From Mycobacteroides immunogenum (lineage in GTDB: Bacteria; Actinomycetota; Actinomycetes; Mycobacteriales; Mycobacteriaceae), in NCBI RefSeq assembly GCF_001605725.1, contig NZ_CP011530.1:4650001-4714000 (forward strand): 64,000 bases of DNA. Reading direction: 5' to 3'. This document shows, piece after piece, positions 8,641 to 17,828 of this stretch. The position numbers were made by a program, and so were the translations under genes. Position 1 is the stretch's first letter; each line of letters starts with the position of its first letter. The notes beneath the pieces were generated by a model, which was not told the DNA's origin, searched no databases, and was given only the letters and a program-made list of their open reading frames with translations.

Positions 8641-10322
8641 GGCCACGTCGACCATTCGTCGTCGACAGCGGTCACCTCACGGCCGTATCGCTGCCGTGCC
8701 AACTCTCGATAACCGCTCATGATCTGCTCCCCGACCGGATCCATCCGCAACGGCGGCAGCGGTCCGAGGCGGGTAAGCCCACCGTCCGCCTGCACCGGGG
8801 GCGCTGCCGCCACCAGCGCCAGGTCACCCTCCACGGGCACCGCCGCGGTGGCGATCGACGACCATGCACCGACCGCCGAGCCCTGCCGGTCGTCCCCCAA
8901 TTCGGTGGTGAACGCACCTCGGGCACTGTGGTATTCGATCAATTCACTGAGCAGTGCGGCGTTCCCCCAATCCTTCGCCACCGCGAAGGCCCCCGCCAAC
9001 AACGGCGCCGAAACGCACCGGGCCCAGCGCATCCGCGCGCCCGCCTCCGGAATGGCGTAGCGCACGGCGTCGACCGCCAGTGCCGCCGGTACCTTGAGGT
9101 CCGCGGCCTGTCGAAGCTTCGCCATGGCCCCCCGGTATCCCGGACTGTCGGAGTCGACGGCCACCCTGCCGGTACCCAGGTCCAATCCCAGGTCGGCCAG
9201 CGCGTCGGCACGCCAGATATTGCCCAGCTGATCGTCCAGGCGCGCGTATTGCAGCCAGCTGTGCCGCGGGTAGGAGTCCAGCAGCTCGCGCGCCTGCGCC
9301 ACCTGCTCGGTCGCGGTCGCGAAATCACCGCGCATGATCGCGATCCAACTGCGCTGCAATAGAATTCGATGAATGTGCAGCGGCTTTTCGATCTCTCGCC
9401 AGTGCCGCTCGGCGTGACCCCAACATTCGTCTGCCTCGTCGAGTGCGCCCATCCGGAATCGGATGAGCCCGAAGTACAGCCAGCTACGGGACACATCGTG
9501 CGCCCGGACATGCTCGGCGATCGCCGGATACGCCCGGTGGACCAGTGTCTGGGTATCGGCGATATCGCCGTCCGTCCATCGGGCGGCGGCACGTTCCAAT
9601 TGCGCCCGCGCACAGGCCAGCCGCCAGTCCCGGGCCCCGGCACGTGCCTCGGCACGCCGCAACCACGGCTGGGCCTCCTCCAGCCTGCCGGTATCGACGC
9701 AGAATCGACCATAGGCCAGGGCGCCGTTGACAAACAGATAATCGGCTTCGAGGTCGCCCTGGCGCGCGTACTCCTCAAGCCGGTCCAGCAGGTCGGCCCA
9801 CACCGGCACCGAGTCGGCGTACATATCGTCGTCGCACAAACCCCGGGCGATCAGAATCTTGGCGTAACAGATGAGGCGGCGGTGCTCGGCCACCAGATCC
9901 TCGAAGTCCCCGGCAATCTCAACGAGTGTCCGCAGATGCGCGGCGGCACCGGTGTGATCACCGTTCGCCGCGGCCAGCCCGGCGGCCAGGAACGCCGCGC
10001 GCCGACCGTACCGGCAGATCAGGTGATCGACTTCGCCCTCCGACAGGGTGACCCGGTCGGCAAGATCGGGCCGCCGCCCCGCGCGGATTGCCGCATAGGC
10101 ATCCAGACACTCACGGATGCGCCGCACTCCCTCCACCACGCCGTCGTACGCCGTGCGCACCAGATAGATCTCGGCGAGTTGCGCCAGCACCTCACACGCG
10201 AGATCGTCCCGATCGGCCTTCTCGGCCTGCGCCAGCGACGACAGCAGGATCTCTTTGGCGGCCTCCTCCTGGGCCGCCAGCGCCAAGTGACGGGCGCGCT
10301 CCAGATCGGCGATGATCGTCAC
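8637..10322 (-). CDS. TPR-like alpha-solenoid protein coupled to the CHAT protease
   Basis: About 561 residues of almost continuous helix pairs match degenerate tetratricopeptide repeats: repeated A-x-x-x-L and W-x-x-L positions, for example EEAQPWLRRAEARAGARDW and DEADECWGHAERHWREIEK. I place the start at GTG 10322 (VTIIADLERARHL), because the upstream in-frame GTG at 10358 sits inside the loop of the lpqH terminator. The last 60 residues are less ordered and end EWSTWP. The 4-bp overlap with the CHAT gene indicates obligate co-expression. TPR scaffolds usually bind a protein partner; here it probably sequesters or presents substrate to the CHAT protease. That role is inference from the gene pair. 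Confidence 0.75.
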   Translation of the reverse strand: MTIIADLERARHLALAAQEEAAKEILLSSLAQAEKADRDDLACEVLAQLAEIYLVRTAYDGVVEGVRRIRECLDAYAAIRAGRRPDLADRVTLSEGEVDHLICRYGRRAAFLAAGLAAANGDHTGAAAHLRTLVEIAGDFEDLVAEHRRLICYAKILIARGLCDDDMYADSVPVWADLLDRLEEYARQGDLEADYLFVNGALAYGRFCVDTGRLEEAQPWLRRAEARAGARDWRLACARAQLERAAARWTDGDIADTQTLVHRAYPAIAEHVRAHDVSRSWLYFGLIRFRMGALDEADECWGHAERHWREIEKPLHIHRILLQRSWIAIMRGDFATATEQVAQARELLDSYPRHSWLQYARLDDQLGNIWRADALADLGLDLGTGRVAVDSDSPGYRGAMAKLRQAADLKVPAALAVDAVRYAIPEAGARMRWARCVSAPLLAGAFAVAKDWGNAALLSELIEYHSARGAFTTELGDDRQGSAVGAWSSIATAAVPVEGDLALVAAAPPVQADGGLTRLGPLPPLRMDPVGEQIMSGYRELARQRYGREVTAVDDEWSTWP

Positions 10323-10330
10323 CCCCGAAT

Positions 10331-10367
10331 AGTAAAAAGCGGCGGGCGCACCCTGCACGCCCGCCGC
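10331..10367 (-). terminator. Intrinsic terminator after the lpqH-like gene
   Basis: A perfect 10-bp GC stem (10339-10348 with 10358-10367), a 9-nt loop and a T-run at 10335-10331 read on the minus strand. It lies 12 bp after the lipoprotein stop and just before the TPR gene, so it separates the two transcripts. Confidence 0.85.
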
Positions 10368-10378
10368 CTGTCGAGATG

Positions 10379-10843
10379 TCAGCCGCAGCTCACCTTGATG
10401 GTGAAAGGCTTGGTGATCATCCCGGCCATCGGGTTCTTCATATCGGCACCCGAAGCCTCCCCGGTGATGGTGTAGGTCTTTCCGTCGACCTTGACGTCGG
10501 CGGATCCCACCTTCGCACCCATCCCCTCGCTGACTGCCAGCGCGGCGCCGTCGTACACCAACCCCAGCGACGTCACCTTGGGGGTTGCCTCATCGGTCAT
10601 GACCACACCCAGGCCCTGCTGGCCGTTGATGGCGGCGCTGGCCACGTTGATGTTGCCGCCTTGCTTCACGCAGGTCACCGACTTCAGGTCCAGACCGGCC
10701 AAGTCTTTGCCGTCCACCTTCACCTCGGCATTGCTGCCGGAGCTGACCTGCGAACCTCCGCTTGGCTTGTCGGTCGAGCAGCCAACCACCACCGCGCCGG
10801 CGGCAAGAAGTCCCATGGCACCCACGATTATTCGATTCATCAT
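10379..10843 (-). CDS. LpqH (19-kDa antigen) family lipoprotein
   Basis: The 154-residue protein has a short basic start (MMNRIIVGAMGLLAAG), a hydrophobic core and a lipobox ending VVVGC at about residue 22, so it should be lipidated and anchored on the outside of the membrane. The mature part carries LpqH family marks: VKVDGKDLAGLDLKSVTC, NVASAAINGQQGLGVV and a C-terminal TGEASGADMKNPMAG followed by a last Cys (VSCG), which pairs with the first in homologues. LpqH proteins are abundant cell-wall glycolipoproteins and TLR2 agonists; molecular function is unsettled. GAAGGGA precedes the tandem ATG start. A strong terminator follows. It shares a 117-bp divergent region with the methyltransferase-like gene. 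Confidence 0.88.
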   Translation of the reverse strand: MMNRIIVGAMGLLAAGAVVVGCSTDKPSGGSQVSSGSNAEVKVDGKDLAGLDLKSVTCVKQGGNINVASAAINGQQGLGVVMTDEATPKVTSLGLVYDGAALAVSEGMGAKVGSADVKVDGKTYTITGEASGADMKNPMAGMITKPFTIKVSCG

Positions 10844-10960
10844 TCGTCCCTTCGTCGTCCGTTGCCCCGATGGCTCCGTGATGACTCAAGTGAAGGCGGG
10901 CAGCTCCGCTACCGATCCCAAGAAATCCCGATTACCGCAGGCAGCACGCTTCCAGGCACC

Positions 10961-11764
10961 ATGGACTCCGTGGCTTCTTCTGCCCGCCCGCACGGCACGA
11001 TCACCCGCGGCACCACCGGGATCAACCGGCTGCGCCGCAGCGACCGCTGGCTCGTTCACCACCCCGGTGTGCGGGCGGCGTTGGCCGGCGCCCCCGATCC
11101 CCTGGTAGTCGACCTGGGGTACGGCGCCATGCCCAACACCACCCTGGAGCTGGCCGCACGGCTACGGTCGGTGCGCTCCGATCTCCGGGTGGTCGGGCTG
11201 GAGATCGACCCGCAGCGCGTGGTGCCCGCGCGCGACGGAGTGCACTTCGGACTCGGCGGATTCGAGTTGGCCGGTCTGACACCCGTTCTGGTGCGCGCAT
11301 TCAATGTGTTGCGTCAGTACCCGGAATCAGACGTAGCGCAATCCTGGGCCACCATGACGGCCCAGCTGGCCCCCGGCGGACTCATCATCGAGGGCACCTG
11401 CGATGAAATCGGGCGCCGGTGCGCATGGCTGCTCCTCGACGCGACCGGCCCGTTGACCCTCACCCTGGCCTGCGATCCCTTCGACATCGAAAGACCATCC
11501 GATTTGGCCGAGCGGCTGCCGAAAGCCCTTATCCACCACAATGTTCCGGGCCAGCCCATCCACGATCTGCTCACCGCCGCCGACCGGCACTGGGCTGCCG
11601 CCGCCCCGCACGGAGTATTTGGCCCCCGGGTGCGCTGGCGCATGATGTTGAAATCACTACGCGACAACGGATTTCCCGTTGAACAGCAACGCCGCCAAGT
11701 ACGCGACTGCATCTTGACGACACCATGGTCGGCGGTGGCGCCGGTGACTGGCTCATCGCGCTAG
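10961..11764 (+). CDS. Class I SAM-dependent methyltransferase-like protein
   Basis: The 267-residue product contains a Rossmann-type motif I (PLVVDLGYGAMPNTTLEL, near 50-67), an acidic strand-2 end (VVGLEIDP, near 90) that would contact the SAM ribose, and a later LAPGGLIIEGTCDE strand 5, all in the class I methyltransferase order. Motif I has G-Y-G-A rather than the usual G-x-G-x-G, so binding may be weaker. Substrate is unknown. The ATG at 10961 was chosen because the upstream frame reads as non-coding. It ends 9 bp before the nitrilase-like gene and is likely co-transcribed with it and the LmeA-like gene downstream. Confidence 0.7.
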   Translation: MDSVASSARPHGTITRGTTGINRLRRSDRWLVHHPGVRAALAGAPDPLVVDLGYGAMPNTTLELAARLRSVRSDLRVVGLEIDPQRVVPARDGVHFGLGGFELAGLTPVLVRAFNVLRQYPESDVAQSWATMTAQLAPGGLIIEGTCDEIGRRCAWLLLDATGPLTLTLACDPFDIERPSDLAERLPKALIHHNVPGQPIHDLLTAADRHWAAAAPHGVFGPRVRWRMMLKSLRDNGFPVEQQRRQVRDCILTTPWSAVAPVTGSSR

Positions 11765-11773
11765 GCTGACCCT

Positions 11774-12562
11774 ATGCGGATTGTGTTGGCGCAGATCACC
11801 AGCGGTGCCGATCCCACCGAGAACCTGACCACCGTGGCAGCCACGGTGCGCGATGCCGCCGCACAGGGGGCCACCCTGGTCGTCTTCCCCGAAGCCACCA
11901 TGTGCCGGTTCGGGGTGCCGCTGGGTCCGGTAGCTCAGCCGGTCAACGGCCGCTGGGCCGACGAGGTCCGCGCGATCGCCCAGGAAGCGAACCTGACCGT
12001 CGTTGTCGGTATGTTCACGCCCGCCGTCGACGGCCGGGTGCACAACACGCTGCTGGCCACCGGCCCCGGCGTGGATACGCACTACAACAAGATCCACCTG
12101 TATGACGCGTTCGGCTTCCGCGAATCGGCGACCGTCGCCCCCGGGTCCGAACCGGTACTCATCACCGTCGATGGGGTGAGTGTCGGACTGACCACGTGCT
12201 ATGACATCCGTTTTCCGGCCCTGTACACCGAGCTGGCGCAGCGCGGCGCACAGGTGATCACGGTCAGCGCGTCGTGGGCTGCGGGGACCGGGAAATGGGA
12301 TCAATGGACCCTGCTGGCGCGGGCGCGGGCGGCGGATTCGACATGCTTTGTGGCGGCGGCCGACCAGGCCTTACCCACGCTGGAGGCACCGGCCCACGGT
12401 TCACCCACCGGAATCGGCGGCAGCCTGCTGGCCTCACCGACCGGCGAGCTCATCGCTCAGGCCGGTCCCGAACCCGAGCTCATCGTGGCGGATCTGAATC
12501 TCGAGGCGGTGGCTGACACCCGCAAGATCTTGCCGGTCCTTAACCCGTCCTCAGCCGAGTAG
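11774..12562 (+). CDS. Carbon-nitrogen hydrolase (nitrilase superfamily)
   Basis: All three catalytic residues are visible in order: Glu in VVFPEATM (near 40), Lys in YNKIHLYDAF (near 105) and Cys in TTCYDIRFP (near 141). The 262-residue length fits omega-amidase or Nit-type amidases, which hydrolyse small linear amides in the cytoplasm. It matches the M. tuberculosis gene next to deoC and murB (Rv0480c, from memory), so this is backbone, not cassette. It starts 9 bp after the methyltransferase-like gene and is followed 15 bp later by the LmeA-like gene, giving a three-gene operon. Confidence 0.88.
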   Translation: MRIVLAQITSGADPTENLTTVAATVRDAAAQGATLVVFPEATMCRFGVPLGPVAQPVNGRWADEVRAIAQEANLTVVVGMFTPAVDGRVHNTLLATGPGVDTHYNKIHLYDAFGFRESATVAPGSEPVLITVDGVSVGLTTCYDIRFPALYTELAQRGAQVITVSASWAAGTGKWDQWTLLARARAADSTCFVAAADQALPTLEAPAHGSPTGIGGSLLASPTGELIAQAGPEPELIVADLNLEAVADTRKILPVLNPSSAE

Positions 12563-12577
12563 GGCACAATCGCGCGG

Positions 12578-13516
12578 GTGACGACACCGCCTCAGCCGCC
12601 GCCCGGCCCACTCGGATCGACACCTCCCGAGCCTTCCCCCTGGCAGCCGCCCGCACAGCAGGTACCGCCGCCCGCGCAGGAGCAGGCGCCAACCTTGCAG
12701 ACCCCGGTGACACCGCCCCCGGTGGAACCACCGCCACCCGGCGAGCCCGCCGTGGCGCCGGAACCCGTCTCGCCGGCAAAGGGCCGCGACTACAAGTCGC
12801 TGGTGCTCATCGCGGTCATCGTCGTCGCGGTGGCCTTGGCTGCCGTACTCGGCATCGAGCTGTATGCCCGCCAGCGGACCAGCAGCGAGGTCAACGCTGC
12901 CACCTCATGCCTGGTGCAGGATGGCGCGACCGCCTCCTTCGGCCCGATGCCACTGGTCTTGCAGTACCTGGGCAATCACATCGACAAACTCACGATCAAG
13001 ACCGCCGGCAACCAGATCGCGCAGGCCAAGAAGATGACCGTCGCCATCACCGTGCGCGACGTGTCGCTGAACAAGACATCCGACTCACTGGGCACGATCG
13101 GCCAGCTCGACGTCGAGGTGAGCTGGCCGACCGCCGGCATCACCGAGAGCGCCCGCGCCCTGGTGCCAGGGATGCTCGGCTCGTTGGTCGGTGACGCCAC
13201 CACCAACGAATCCACCGGCGAGGTGACGCTGAGCGCGGCCGGAGGCCTGGCACAGATCACCACCAAGCCCGTCATCAAGGACGGCATGGTGACACTGCAG
13301 TCCGAGAACGTGTCCGCGTTCATCGGCCTGCCGCGCGAGATCATCCAGCCGGCACTAGACACCTTCTCCAAGGGCCTCGTCGGCGGCCAGTACCCGATGG
13401 GACTCAAGGCCCAAGAGGTGAAGGTCACCAACGACGGCATCACGGTAAAACTGTCGAGCACCAATCAGCCGATGAAGCCGGTCGAGAACCCCTGCCTACA
13501 GAACCTCTCGTTCTAG
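12578..13516 (+). CDS. Proline-rich membrane-anchored LmeA-like (DUF2993) protein
   Basis: The first 68 residues are a Pro-rich cytoplasmic tail. One transmembrane helix follows (about 70-92, LVLIAVIVVAVALAAVLGI), then an extracytoplasmic DUF2993 domain (about 100-305) with alternating strands. M. tuberculosis has the same arrangement in this position (Rv0479c, from memory). LmeA, the best known DUF2993 protein, is a periplasmic lipid-binding factor needed for mannan elongation; a related cell-envelope role is inferred. The start is GTG 12578. The stop lies in the first unit of a 48-bp tandem repeat shared with the 3' end of deoC. Confidence 0.83.
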   Translation: MTTPPQPPPGPLGSTPPEPSPWQPPAQQVPPPAQEQAPTLQTPVTPPPVEPPPPGEPAVAPEPVSPAKGRDYKSLVLIAVIVVAVALAAVLGIELYARQRTSSEVNAATSCLVQDGATASFGPMPLVLQYLGNHIDKLTIKTAGNQIAQAKKMTVAITVRDVSLNKTSDSLGTIGQLDVEVSWPTAGITESARALVPGMLGSLVGDATTNESTGEVTLSAAGGLAQITTKPVIKDGMVTLQSENVSAFIGLPREIIQPALDTFSKGLVGGQYPMGLKAQEVKVTNDGITVKLSSTNQPMKPVENPCLQNLSF

Positions 13517-13569
13517 TTGGAGAAGCCGGTCGAGAATCCGTTCCTGCAGAACCTCTCGTTCTAGTTGGA
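13474..13569. repeat. Tandem 48-bp duplication at the convergent gene ends
   Basis: Units at 13474-13521 and 13522-13569 differ at a few bases, and a partial third unit starts at 13570. Each contains the TAG used by the upstream gene (13514-13516 in unit 1) and, on the other strand, the TAG that ends deoC (in unit 2). Confidence 0.9.
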
Positions 13570-14277
13570 GAAGCCGTCCAGGACGGTCCTGCTGCTCGAT
13601 AGACCCAGCCGGGTCGCGCCGGCGCCGAGCATGGCGGCGGCATCCTGGGCGGTCCGGATTCCGCCGCTCGCCTTGACCTCGAGGCGGTTCCCGACGGTCT
13701 CGGCCATGATCCGCACCGCCTCCACCGTCGCTCCCCCCGCGGGGTGAAATCCGGTGGAGGTCTTGACGAAATCGGCTCCGGCGGCCTCGCTGGCACGGCA
13801 CGCCGCACGGACCGCGCCGGCACCGGAATGCTCCATGAGTGCCGCCGACTCGATGATGACCTTGAGGATCGCCCCGGGGGCCGCGCTCCGAACGGCTTCG
13901 ATATCTGCCTGCACCGCCGCGAAATCGCCCGCTACTGCGGCGCCCACATCGATCACCATGTCGATTTCCGCCGCACCCGCCGAAACCGCCAGGGCGGCCT
14001 CATGCGCTTTGATGGACGAAAGATGCTTGCCCGAGGGAAATCCCACCACCGCCGCGATGACGAGTCCGTCTGCGGAGGGCGGTAGCCGCACGGGCAGCAT
14101 CGACGGCGATACGCAGACCGCGAGCACCCCGAGATCCACTGCTTCGGCGACGAGTGCCTGTACGTCCTGTGCTGTCGCTTCGGGCTTGAGCAGCGTGTGG
14201 TCGATGCGTGCGGCGACCTCTGCGCGTGTGGGCCAAACCGCCGGTGTGCCTACCGAATCCGTACTGGGCTCCGTCAT
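13561..14277 (-). CDS. deoC: Deoxyribose-phosphate aldolase
   Basis: DeoC cleaves 2-deoxyribose 5-phosphate to glyceraldehyde 3-phosphate and acetaldehyde in deoxynucleoside salvage. The 238-residue protein is a TIM barrel with [12 protein letters not shown] at its start, the Schiff-base lysine in [11 protein letters not shown] (near 171), VKASGGIRT (near 203) and the final phosphate-binding [10 protein letters not shown]. The ATG at 14277 fits the family N-terminus; the upstream frame is non-coding. The last codons sit in a small tandem duplication. The gene is 18 bp from the divergent PEP-mutase-family gene, so their promoters must overlap or the transcripts are near-leaderless. Confidence 0.95.
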   Translation of the reverse strand: MTEPSTDSVGTPAVWPTRAEVAARIDHTLLKPEATAQDVQALVAEAVDLGVLAVCVSPSMLPVRLPPSADGLVIAAVVGFPSGKHLSSIKAHEAALAVSAGAAEIDMVIDVGAAVAGDFAAVQADIEAVRSAAPGAILKVIIESAALMEHSGAGAVRAACRASEAAGADFVKTSTGFHPAGGATVEAVRIMAETVGNRLEVKASGGIRTAQDAAAMLGAGATRLGLSSSRTVLDGFSN

Positions 14278-14295
14278 GGGGCTAGCGTCGCACAC

Positions 14296-15921
<1,626 letters not shown>

Positions 15922-16305
15922 CTAGACCTCGGGCCCACCCGGGTTGCACCGTGCGGCCGCCATGAGCCCCTCGTCCACCTGAGGTCGCCACGGTTCCAGG
16001 TTCCAGCTGGGCTTGTTCGGAATGAAAACCCGCCCGTACCAATGGCAGTCGAACTGCATCCGCATACCCGGCGTCTGGGCGTCCGGGGCCAGCGCGATCA
16101 CTTGTGCCCATGCGACGTCCGGCCCGTCGGGCGCGTCATAGGTGCGCCCGAGCGGCGTTGGATAGATGCGCAAGGTCCGACCCAAAGATGTTGTACCCCA
16201 AGACACATGATCGATGAGAACGGGCCCGTCCGCCGCCGCGGGCACCGTGTTCACCACTAGCAGCAGTACGGTCATCAGTACCGCCAGCGCCGCAACGCGT
16301 CGCAC
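15922..16305 (-). CDS. Secreted DUF2599 protein
   Basis: The GTG at 16305 shares one base with the TAG of the upstream DUF2516 gene (TAGTG), so the two are coupled. The 127-residue product starts with a signal peptide (VRRVAALAVLMTVLLLVVNTVPAAADG) and continues with the family core: IDHVSWG, LRIYPTPLGRT, MRMQFDCHWYGR and KPSWNLEPWRP, ending near a second Cys (AARCNPGG) that likely forms a disulfide. It matches the small secreted protein at this place in M. tuberculosis (Rv0477, from memory). Function is unknown. Confidence 0.82.
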   Translation of the reverse strand: MRRVAALAVLMTVLLLVVNTVPAAADGPVLIDHVSWGTTSLGRTLRIYPTPLGRTYDAPDGPDVAWAQVIALAPDAQTPGMRMQFDCHWYGRVFIPNKPSWNLEPWRPQVDEGLMAAARCNPGGPEV

Positions 16306-16583
16306 TACCGCGACTTGCCCTGCACCTCGAGCACGCGCGGACGGACATCGACGAAGTACACCCCGGCCGCCACCGCGGCGATTCCGGCGGTCAACAGCTC
16401 CAGCCCCGGGATAAGGGTGAGTACGGCCGCCCCGGCGAGGATCACTATCCACGTGGTCTTGGTCTGTTTCTCCGCCGCCACAAACGCATCTGCCGGCTGA
16501 ATCGCGGCATGAACCAGCGCAACGATCGCCGCAATCAAAGTGATCAGCGAGATCAGCGCGAAGATTTGAAAGGAAAAAGCCAC
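16305..16583 (-). CDS. DUF2516 small membrane protein
   Basis: The 92-residue protein has three hydrophobic segments (about 5-26, 46-61 and 64-78) around an A-I-Q-P-A-D-A-F loop and ends in a basic tail, so it is an integral membrane protein. It is the conserved neighbour of hbhA (Rv0476 in M. tuberculosis, from memory), of unknown function. The only plausible start, GTG 16583, lies inside the 3' arm of the hbhA terminator hairpin, so hairpin folding would hide the start codon. Its stop overlaps the next start by one base. Confidence 0.78.
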   Translation of the reverse strand: MAFSFQIFALISLITLIAAIVALVHAAIQPADAFVAAEKQTKTTWIVILAGAAVLTLIPGLELLTAGIAAVAAGVYFVDVRPRVLEVQGKSR

Positions 16584-16613
16584 CCGATCAGCCTACGTGG
16601 CTGATCGGGTGGC
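16574..16613 (-). terminator. Strong hairpin and T-run after hbhA, overlapping the next start codon
   Basis: A perfect 15-bp stem (16579-16593 with 16599-16613), a 5-nt loop and five T residues on the minus strand. It should end most hbhA transcripts, and it contains the GTG of the DUF2516 gene. Confidence 0.88.
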
Positions 16614-16630
16614 CGTTGAAGCTGAACTGT

Positions 16631-17281
16631 CTACTTCTGAGTGATGGTCCGGGGCGTGGCCTTCTTCGCCGGAGCCTTCTTGGCGGGAGCGGCCTTCTTG
16701 GCAGCAGCCTTGGCCGGGGCAGCGGCCTTCTTGGCGGGAGCGGCCTTCTTCGCCGGAGCCTTCTTCGCCGGAGCGGCCTTGGCCGGAGCCGCCTTGCTCG
16801 ACAGGTCGATACCGACCAGCTTGGCGGCGCGCTCACCGACGGCGCGAGTCTGGCTTGCGACAGTGCCCAGCGCCTGCTCGGTCAGCTCGGCGTAATTGCC
16901 GACCAGGCCCTCGGCGCGCGTCACGTTCTCTTCAATACCGGGGGTGCTGCGCAGACGCTCAATGGCCTCTTCACCGCGCTCGGCAAGATTGTTGTAGATG
17001 TCGGTGGCCACCTGAAGGTAAGCCTCGGCCACCTTGCGTAGTTCCTCCGGGGTGAACCGATCGCGCAGCTCGTTGACGTCGGTGGGCAGCTCGGCCGACA
17101 GCTCGCGCAGGCGGTCGCGGGTCTCGTCCACCCGGGCACCAGCCTCGGAAGCGGCCTCTTCGGCGCGCTCGCGCAGCTTCACGACGACATCGGCGACAGC
17201 GGCCAGCGCCAGGTCACCGGCGCCGACGGCCACGTAGAACGGGGTCTTGAGGTCGTCGAACGAGGTGTTCTTCTTGGTCAT
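16631..17281 (-). CDS. hbhA: Heparin-binding haemagglutinin
   Basis: The 216-residue protein begins [32 protein letters not shown], as in mycobacterial HbhA (the hydrophobic stretch [18 protein letters not shown] is the proposed membrane-association segment). A long charged coiled coil follows (about 35-150, with heptads such as [20 protein letters not shown]), then a Lys/Ala/Pro tail of repeated K-A-A-P-A-K and K-K-A-P-A units from about 160. In M. tuberculosis the methylated Lys-rich tail binds heparan sulphate on epithelial cells, and the protein is also linked to lipid bodies. The start ATG is preceded by GAAAGGAAT. It has its own strong terminator. Confidence 0.95.
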   Translation of the reverse strand: MTKKNTSFDDLKTPFYVAVGAGDLALAAVADVVVKLRERAEEAASEAGARVDETRDRLRELSAELPTDVNELRDRFTPEELRKVAEAYLQVATDIYNNLAERGEEAIERLRSTPGIEENVTRAEGLVGNYAELTEQALGTVASQTRAVGERAAKLVGIDLSSKAAPAKAAPAKKAPAKKAAPAKKAAAPAKAAAKKAAPAKKAPAKKATPRTITQK

Positions 17282-17312
17282 GCCAGATTCCTTTCGGGGA
17301 TGGGAAAGTTAT

Positions 17313-17729
17313 TCAGTTGTCGCCAGGAGATTCAGGGTCGGATTCGGCCTCATCCGACTGGGCTTCGGCATTTTGCTGGACGAATGAGCTGTAGACGTCC
17401 AACAACACCTGCTTCTGCCGCTCGGTGATGAAGGTATCGGCAATGATGGCGTCCCGTACCGGGCTGGCATCACTACGATCCAAAATGCCGGCACGCACGT
17501 ATAACACCTCCGCCGAAACCCTTAGCGCCTTTGCGATTTGATTGAGCACCTCGGCCGACGGACGGCGCAGTCCGCGTTCGATCTGACTGAGGTACGGGTT
17601 GCTCACGCCGGCCTTCTCGGCCAGCTGACGCACGGAGACCTGCGCGGCCTCACGCTGCGCGCGGATGAAGCCTCCAATATCGGAAGCGGCGTTGCTCACA
17701 GCGGTGGCGAGGTCTGATTCCTGCGACAT
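17313..17729 (-). CDS. XRE-family helix-turn-helix regulator
   Basis: A classic Cro/CI helix-turn-helix lies at about 20-75: IRAQREAAQVSVRQLAEKAG, then VSNPYLSQIERGLRRPSAEV. The C-terminal part (80-138) is acidic and ends ESDPESPGDN. It corresponds to the regulator found next to hbhA in M. tuberculosis (Rv0474, from memory). The ATG at 17729 is used; an in-frame GTG nine bases upstream (17738) is equally possible. Only 31 bp separate its stop from hbhA, so it may share a transcript and regulate the hbhA region; the target is inference. Confidence 0.88.
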   Translation of the reverse strand: MSQESDLATAVSNAASDIGGFIRAQREAAQVSVRQLAEKAGVSNPYLSQIERGLRRPSAEVLNQIAKALRVSAEVLYVRAGILDRSDASPVRDAIIADTFITERQKQVLLDVYSSFVQQNAEAQSDEAESDPESPGDN

Positions 17730-17828
17730 ACGAACCACCGTAAGCTGCAGTGCTAGCTATTGCAAGCACTGCTGTTAGCAATGTGTCGCACGTCACTTCC
17801 GCGCGGGAATACGCGGGTCAGGGCCTAA

